Source of the DNA: GWF2-50-93 sp041666985
GTDB taxonomy: Bacteria; Verrucomicrobiota; Lentisphaeria; Victivallales; GWF2-50-93
Length of the DNA: 9,731 nt
Direction of reading: 5' to 3'
Assembly: GCA_041666985.1 (NCBI GenBank)
Contig: JBAYFV010000127.1
Coordinates: 1 to 9,731 of the forward strand
A program made the position numbers and the translations under genes. Below the pieces are notes generated by a model. It searched no databases, was not told the DNA's origin, and worked only from the letters and a program-made list of their open reading frames with translations. This document shows positions 6,478-9,731 of the stretch, piece by piece. Every line of letters begins with the position of its first letter. Within the stretch, counting starts at the first letter, position 1.

Positions 6478-8433
6478 TTATTTTTCAAACACCATCAGTG
6501 CATATCCTTTTAAAACGGGAAGATCCACACAGGCATAATTGTTTTTCACCGTAAACGGCAGCTCTTTGCCTTCCGGCGCGAGATAGACTTTTTTGGGATG
6601 AGAGACGTCCAGCCTGAGTGCGATTTTCGCATTTAGTATCGGCATTGGCTCTTCAATCATTTCAGTTTTTTCGCCGCGCAATTCCGGCACGTAGGAAAGG
6701 ATATGCACTATTCTCCGTCCGGGCTGTTCTGTCACAAACGCCCTGGCAAATGAAGGGAGGTTCTCGGTTTTCAACAGAGGTTCCGACAGTAATTTATCCA
6801 GCACGTTTGCGAACAGTCGGCGCAGTTCGACCGGAGCCTGCAAGTTGTATCCGGAAAAAATCCGGTGGCTGAAATGCGCAACTTTGCCGCAAACAGTCAA
6901 TGCCGGCTTATCGGTGACTTTGTCCGGCGGATTGTAGAAAAAGGCGTGTTCGCCGTCCCAGTGCCGGTTGTAATACGGTTTTATCAGATATGCTTCCGCG
7001 CCGGTGCCCGGCAACGCTTCAACCTCGATTCCGGAAGAATAAAGAGACAGTGGCATTGTCGGCAAACCGCTGTTGAAGTTTTTGCCGACTGCGAAATACG
7101 CAGGATCAAAATCGCATTCCCTGTCAAATCTCAGCCCCCATTCCTTTTCCAGTACAAACTGCGTCTTTTCCGGATTCATTCCTGAAATGCCGCTGGATAT
7201 GACCGCCTTGCCTGCTGCAATGTGCGCTTTTACCCGTTGTGCAGTTTCCGCGCTGAAAGCAACATCGTCTGGAATCACCAACACCTGATATTTGCTCCAG
7301 TCGGAAAATTCGGTTACAATGTCAAACTGATGTTTCAATTCACAAAGCATCCTGACGGCGCCGCGAAGCTGTTTGTCAAAACGGATCTGATGGATTGTCC
7401 CCGGATAGACAACTGCGATTTCCGTGAGGTTTTTCGCATTGTCGAACCACGGCTCCATCGTTTGAAGTTCCTTGTAGATTTTCTCGATCCGGTCAAGTAC
7501 CGCAGTTTCCAGATCGCCGCGCGGATGAAAATGTCCCCCCACATTGGGACGCATTCCGTTGGACAGACCGTAAAGAAGTTCTGATTTTATCGCGGCTTCC
7601 GGGCGCAAGCCGCCGAAATCGCCCCAGTCGTAGAAACGGCCGGTCATGTTGAGTATCGGTTTGTCGCCGAGTGTGCGCATGTAATGCGACAACACCGGCA
7701 GAAACTCATATCCCCAGCCCGGCCCTGTCGGCAGGCATTCGCATTCGATATAGGTGCCGAATCCCGCCTGTTCCTCATAGGAAGGCCCGTTGAAATACAA
7801 CAGGTATTCCGGATTGACCGCTTTTGCGGCTTTCGCAATGTCACGGGATATGCGGATGGCGGAAAACTCGGAAAACTTCTCGACGTCCTTCTCGTTTTTC
7901 CAGTCAATGCCGCGTTCCTTCATTTCCCTGACGCAAATCGGACAGACACACGGGTATCCCGCCAGGCAGTCTATGAAAAAACCGGCAACCGGATAGTTCC
8001 GGGCGATTTCCTCGACCATCGCGATCAGGTGGTCGCGGTAAGGAGAATTGTAGCACATCGTGCGGACGTAAGGCGTCAGACGCGGCTCACGGTACTCCCG
8101 TCCGTCAAACAGCAAAGTTGTCCATTCACGGTGACGGAGACCCTCTTCATTGCTGATACCGCCATTCAGGTAGGCGGTCAGGGCGATGCCCTTGCGTCTG
8201 CAGGCGTCGGCCAGTTTGCCGAACATATCATATTTCAGCGACGGATGCCTTATGCCGATCTTTGTGTCGTAGTAGGCCATGCCCATGTTGCAGCGGGCAT
8301 GGAACGTCAGATAGTCCACTCCGCAGTCCCTGATCCGGTCGGTGAATGCTTCCGCATCGAAATTCTCGCCCACGTCCGGACATGCCGGCATCGTGTGATT
8401 GTCGTAAAAAAGACAGTACTTTGGATTGTGCAT
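6478..8433 (-). CDS. GHL6-like putative glycoside hydrolase with beta-galactosidase trimerisation-type domain
   Basis: This 651-residue protein has the architecture of hypothetical glycosyl hydrolase family 6 and GH42-like enzymes. Residues 1-330 form a TIM-barrel domain. FHARCN (44-49) and AYLNGG (87-92) are strand ends, and GFFIDCL (151-157) carries an Asp155 at a catalytic-type position. A cysteine cluster C162, C164 and C167 follows, recalling the metal-binding cysteines of GH42. YIECECLPTG (228-237) carries Glu230 and Glu232. Residues about 336-460 resemble the flavodoxin-like trimerisation domain, with YQVLVIPDD (382-390) and GKAVISSG. A beta-rich C-terminus (about 560-651) resembles the GH42 cap domain. 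No signal peptide is seen, so it acts on imported oligosaccharides. AAGGA lies 7 bases before the ATG. Its first 23 codons and ribosome binding site are duplicated at 9151-9236. The substrate is unknown and catalytic residues are inferred. Confidence 0.8.
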   Translation of the reverse strand: MHNPKYCLFYDNHTMPACPDVGENFDAEAFTDRIRDCGVDYLTFHARCNMGMAYYDTKIGIRHPSLKYDMFGKLADACRRKGIALTAYLNGGISNEEGLRHREWTTLLFDGREYREPRLTPYVRTMCYNSPYRDHLIAMVEEIARNYPVAGFFIDCLAGYPCVCPICVREMKERGIDWKNEKDVEKFSEFSAIRISRDIAKAAKAVNPEYLLYFNGPSYEEQAGFGTYIECECLPTGPGWGYEFLPVLSHYMRTLGDKPILNMTGRFYDWGDFGGLRPEAAIKSELLYGLSNGMRPNVGGHFHPRGDLETAVLDRIEKIYKELQTMEPWFDNAKNLTEIAVVYPGTIHQIRFDKQLRGAVRMLCELKHQFDIVTEFSDWSKYQVLVIPDDVAFSAETAQRVKAHIAAGKAVISSGISGMNPEKTQFVLEKEWGLRFDRECDFDPAYFAVGKNFNSGLPTMPLSLYSSGIEVEALPGTGAEAYLIKPYYNRHWDGEHAFFYNPPDKVTDKPALTVCGKVAHFSHRIFSGYNLQAPVELRRLFANVLDKLLSEPLLKTENLPSFARAFVTEQPGRRIVHILSYVPELRGEKTEMIEEPMPILNAKIALRLDVSHPKKVYLAPEGKELPFTVKNNYACVDLPVLKGYALMVFEK

Positions 8434-8450
8434 TTTTGTTTCCTTTATAT
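8365..8450. repeat. 86-bp direct repeat, copy 1 (5' end of the intact hydrolase gene)
   Basis: This segment contains the ribosome binding site, start codon and first 23 codons of the hydrolase gene (read on the minus strand). It matches 9151-9236 in the same orientation at 81 of 86 positions, exactly 786 bases apart. Homology stops sharply at both ends: to the left at codon 24, and to the right at 8450 just beyond the ribosome binding site. The two copies bracket the toxin-antitoxin genes. Confidence 0.92.
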
Positions 8451-8485
8451 ATGAAAATGCTTTTATTTACAAAATTTGACGTGCC

Positions 8486-8513
8486 TTGAAAATGTTATCA
8501 AAAGACATATATT
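8486..8513 (+). promoter_or_regulatory. Candidate promoter of the toxin-antitoxin pair
   Basis: TTGAAA (8486-8491) and TATATT (8508-8513) are separated by 16 bp, which would start transcription near 8520. AAGGTG (8527-8532) then sits 7 bases before the antitoxin ATG. The 106-base gap from the divergent hydrolase start is AT-rich and probably holds promoters for both directions; a minus-strand promoter could not be defined with confidence. Confidence 0.5.
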
Positions 8514-8539
8514 TAAGCTAAAATAAAAGGTGCGAGCTT

Positions 8540-8782
8540 ATGAAAGAAATACTTAACAGAATCATAGTGAATCCCAATGTGTCTTTCGGCAATCCATGCA
8601 TAAAAGGTACAAGAATATGGGTTTCACTTCTCCTTGACCTGATGGCAAATGGGATGCCTGTTGAAGATATTCTCAAGGAGTATCCGCAGTTGAAGAGGGA
8701 TGACATCTTTGCCGCCATCGCATACGCTGCTGAAATGTCCCGTGAAAGATACGTGGAAATGCCTATAGAAAAGGCGGTATGA
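8540..8782 (+). CDS. DUF433 domain protein, probable antitoxin
   Basis: This 80-residue protein is a full-length DUF433 domain. It shows the family signature GNPCIKGTRI (17-26), then a helix with LLDLMANGMPVEDILKEYPQL (31-51), then DDIFAAIAYAAE (54-65), forming the small helical DNA-binding fold of this family. DUF433 proteins are commonly found directly upstream of PIN-like DUF5615 genes and are regarded as their antitoxins. Here the stop overlaps the next start by 4 bases (ATGA at 8779-8782), so the pair is translationally coupled. AAGGTG lies 7 bases before the ATG. It probably neutralises the partner and represses the shared promoter; this is known for the general arrangement and inferred here. 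Confidence 0.88.
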   Translation: MKEILNRIIVNPNVSFGNPCIKGTRIWVSLLLDLMANGMPVEDILKEYPQLKRDDIFAAIAYAAEMSRERYVEMPIEKAV

Positions 8783-9147
8783 AATTTAAACTCGATGAAA
8801 ATTTTGGGAACAGGACGCAAAAGCTGTTTCGTGATGCCGGATACGACGTCGAGACTGTTCTGAGCGAAAAACTTGGCGGTTGCGAAGATCGCAAGATATT
8901 TGAGGTTTGTTGCAATGAACAACGCTGCCTTGTGACTTTTGATCTGGATTTTTCCAGTCCGATACGTTTTTCCCCTGATCTTTGCGACGGAATTATAATT
9001 ATCCGCCTCCCTAGGAATCCGTCCTTGGAAACGCTTGAGCATTTGATTAAACAGACCCTGACTGCACTCAAGGAAATCCCCTTCAACTCCGACCTTTGGA
9101 TCGTCGAATTTGGACGGATAAGAATCCATCAGAGAGAAAATCAATAA
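8779..9147 (+). CDS. DUF5615 PIN-like protein, probable toxin (nuclease)
   Basis: This 122-residue protein matches the DUF5615 PIN-like family, thought to be small ribonuclease-type toxins. Acidic residues fit a metal-binding PIN-like centre: D6 and E7 in LDENFG at the N-terminus, D37 in CEDRKIFE, and D55/D57 in TFDLDF. These are followed by a hydrophobic strand, GIIIIRLP (71-78), and a C-terminal LWIVEFGRIRIHQ segment typical of the family. Length is normal and no disruption is visible, so the toxin appears intact. Its start overlaps the DUF433 stop by 4 bases. The stop codon (9145-9147) lies only 3 bases before the orphan copy of the hydrolase gene start, a very tight junction. Catalytic activity is a family-level prediction. 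Confidence 0.87.
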   Translation: MKFKLDENFGNRTQKLFRDAGYDVETVLSEKLGGCEDRKIFEVCCNEQRCLVTFDLDFSSPIRFSPDLCDGIIIIRLPRNPSLETLEHLIKQTLTALKEIPFNSDLWIVEFGRIRIHQRENQ

Positions 9148-9150
9148 ATC

Positions 9151-9236
9151 CTCGCCCACGTCCGAACATGCCGGCATCGTGTGATTGTCGTAAAAAAGAC
9201 AGTACTTCGGGTTGTGCATTCTTGCTTCCTTTATAT
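9151..9236 (-). pseudogene. Orphan 5' fragment of a hydrolase paralogue (direct repeat copy 2)
   Basis: This is the second copy of the 86-bp repeat. On the minus strand it keeps AAGGA, the ATG (9217-9219) and 23 codons beginning MHNPKYCLFYDNH, after which homology to the hydrolase ends abruptly at the toxin gene. Five bases differ from copy 1. Two are synonymous third-position changes (Asn and Pro codons), one changes Pro19 to Ser, and two lie in the leader outside the ribosome binding site core. The pattern suits the remnant of a once-functional paralogue. The frame runs on by chance, antisense through both toxin-antitoxin genes, to 8518; that extension is not taken as a real protein. Confidence 0.85.
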
Positions 9237-9247
9237 CATTTCCATAG

Positions 9248-9262
9248 TTTGAAAATTACCTC
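9248..9262 (-). repeat. Recurrent intergenic motif GAGNNAATTTCAAAA, variant copy
   Basis: Read on the minus strand this is GAGGTAATTTTCAAA, which closely resembles GAGGTAATTTCAAAA at 1-15 (+), GAGCCAATTTCAAAA at 109-123 (-) and GAGGGAATTTCAAAA at 6447-6461 (-). All four copies are intergenic. It lies 11 bases beyond the duplicated hydrolase start and may mark the edge of a small mobile or repetitive element. Confidence 0.45.
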
Positions 9263-9273
9263 AACTAATAGAG

Positions 9274-9296
9274 GGAGGTTGTCCCTACACACCTCC
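9274..9296. repeat. Small GGAGGT / ACCTCC hairpin
   Basis: GGAGGT (9274-9279) and ACCTCC (9291-9296) pair perfectly, and TGT/ACA can extend the stem past one bulged base. No T-tract follows. It could be a weak stop for the toxin-antitoxin transcript or part of the repeat-rich region that continues with the tandem repeat at 9314. Confidence 0.4.
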
Positions 9297-9313
9297 ATTA
9301 TTGTCAAATCATA

Positions 9314-9351
9314 GGTGTGACCCCGATGACCTGGTGTGACCCCGATGACCT
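9314..9351. repeat. Perfect tandem repeat, two 19-bp units
   Basis: GGTGTGACCCCGATGACCT occurs twice without interruption (9314-9332 and 9333-9351). The TGACCCC core recurs inverted as GGGGTCA at 9481-9487, so the 130 bases between are bracketed by short inverted cores. This recalls REP-like or mobile-element footprints, but no transposase is present in the window. Confidence 0.8.
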
Positions 9352-9484
9352 CTCTCTCCGTCCGCTCTCTTCAACCGACATCCTGCTCGTGGTCGTCAAA
9401 TGAACATCACGGGCTGTCACATCACTCATCACCGCCATCACTCCATCCCATCCCAAGCAGTGCACAGCAGGTCAGTTCAGGGGG
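9352..9484. other. Pyrimidine-rich intergenic stretch without a convincing gene
   Basis: The plus strand is rich in C and T with many short ATCAC/CATC/CTC repeats and differs in composition from both flanks. An open frame on the minus strand and a low-complexity serine/proline frame on the plus strand are visible, but neither has family motifs or a convincing ribosome binding site. No tRNA, terminator or coding function could be supported. Confidence 0.5.
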
Positions 9485-9731
9485 TCAGTGGGCTGGGGGG
9501 GTAAAAGTAAGGTTATTTTTATCTTTGATTACTTTTCCCAATAAAATTCTATTGTTTCTCTTACCGACAGTTACTAAATCGGTTTTTTCAGTAATAAAAT
9601 AATCACTTTTAAGCAGAATCGGTGGACGGACTTCCTTTGTTCTTTCATTTACAAAAGGAAATCCGATTATATAATATAAGCTTATTTCAATCTCTCCCTG
9701 CTTAACTTCATAACAATAAAAACGAAATTCA
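9485..9731 (-). CDS. Unrecognised AT-rich protein, C-terminal fragment (cut by window edge)
   Basis: A minus-strand frame is open from the right edge (first full codon ending at 9730) to a TGA at 9485-9487, giving 81 residues of a C-terminus; the start lies outside the window. The sequence alternates aromatic, hydrophobic and charged residues (IEISLYYIIGFPFVNERTK, ILLKSDYFITEKTD, RILLGKVI), suggesting a beta-rich fold, but I recognise no family. The coding part is much richer in A and T than the other genes here, which suggests different ancestry. The last codons (ending TFTPPAH) run across an abrupt switch to GC-rich sequence near 9507, so the native C-terminus may have been replaced. It faces toward the repeat-rich gap. 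Confidence 0.55.
   Translation of the reverse strand, partial: EFRFYCYEVKQGEIEISLYYIIGFPFVNERTKEVRPPILLKSDYFITEKTDLVTVGKRNNRILLGKVIKDKNNLTFTPPAH

Noticed and set aside
7684..8454. 256-codon open frame on the plus strand across the hydrolase gene
   Set aside because: It lies wholly antisense to a well-supported 651-residue protein, has no recognisable motif, and is explained by the codon use of the opposite strand.
8518..9219. 233-residue minus-strand protein as a real chimeric gene
   Set aside because: Only the first 23 codons have homology (to the hydrolase); the rest is the complement of two coherent toxin-antitoxin genes. It is kept only as an antisense-RNA idea.
9314..9351. CRISPR-like repeat
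   Set aside because: There are only two units, directly adjacent with no spacer, and no cas genes are present.
9318..9470. Minus-strand frame through the pyrimidine-rich segment as a transposase remnant
   Set aside because: The frame is open for about 45 codons but shows no transposase motif, and its residues follow simple repeats in the DNA.
9336..9602. 88-codon plus-strand frame rich in serine, proline and histidine
   Set aside because: It is low-complexity, spans the repeat region and a composition breakpoint, and overlaps antisense the better-supported minus-strand fragment.

Overview
The window looks like chromosomal DNA from a polysaccharide-degrading bacterium of the PVC group, most plausibly Lentisphaerota/Kiritimatiellota or a relative. 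This is inferred from gene content, not from a marker gene: three separate Gfo/Idh/MocA oxidoreductases, a PIG-L deacetylase, a GHL6-type putative glycoside hydrolase, and AraC and GntR regulators in one locus, with AGGAG-type ribosome binding sites and mid-range base composition. There is no rRNA, tRNA, CRISPR array, transporter, integrase or recognisable transposase gene.

Layout. Positions 1-148 hold a long imperfect hairpin built from TCAGAATTCAGGA-like units. A PIG-L deacetylase (149-916, +) converges on Gfo/Idh/MocA gene 1 (972-2141, -). That gene is divergent from an AraC regulator (2256-3077, +) across an AT-rich promoter region. A strong hairpin (3106-3153) then separates AraC from a second unit: GntR regulator (from about 3250), Gfo/Idh/MocA gene 2 (4319-5215) and Gfo/Idh/MocA gene 3 (5274-6338), all +. 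This unit has its own TTGACA promoter, a 7-bp inverted repeat around the -10 and ribosome binding site, and a perfect 26-bp palindrome between the two dehydrogenases. A perfect 15-bp stem (6361-6399) separates it from a convergent 651-residue putative glycoside hydrolase (6478-8433, -).

The right end is accessory in character. A two-gene DUF433/DUF5615 (PIN-like) toxin-antitoxin cassette (8540-9147, +) lies between two 86-bp direct repeats, 8365-8450 and 9151-9236. Each repeat is the ribosome binding site, start codon and first 23 codons of the hydrolase gene. The left copy belongs to the intact gene. The right copy is an orphan 5' fragment that begins 3 bases after the toxin stop codon. Beyond it come a small hairpin, a perfect 2 x 19-bp tandem repeat, a pyrimidine-rich stretch, and the C-terminal 81 residues of an AT-rich, unrecognised gene entering from the right edge (9485-9731, -).

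Working together (inference). All recognised enzymes lack signal peptides, so the locus probably handles imported sugars or amino sugars in the cytoplasm. PIG-L could remove an N-acetyl group, the Gfo/Idh/MocA proteins could oxidise or reduce sugar carbons (possibly through 3-keto intermediates), and the GHL6-type protein could cleave a glycosidic bond. The two regulators would sense the substrate. The most unusual feature is the toxin-antitoxin cassette bounded by duplicated gene starts, which looks either like a paralogue whose body was replaced or like an insertion that restored its target gene.
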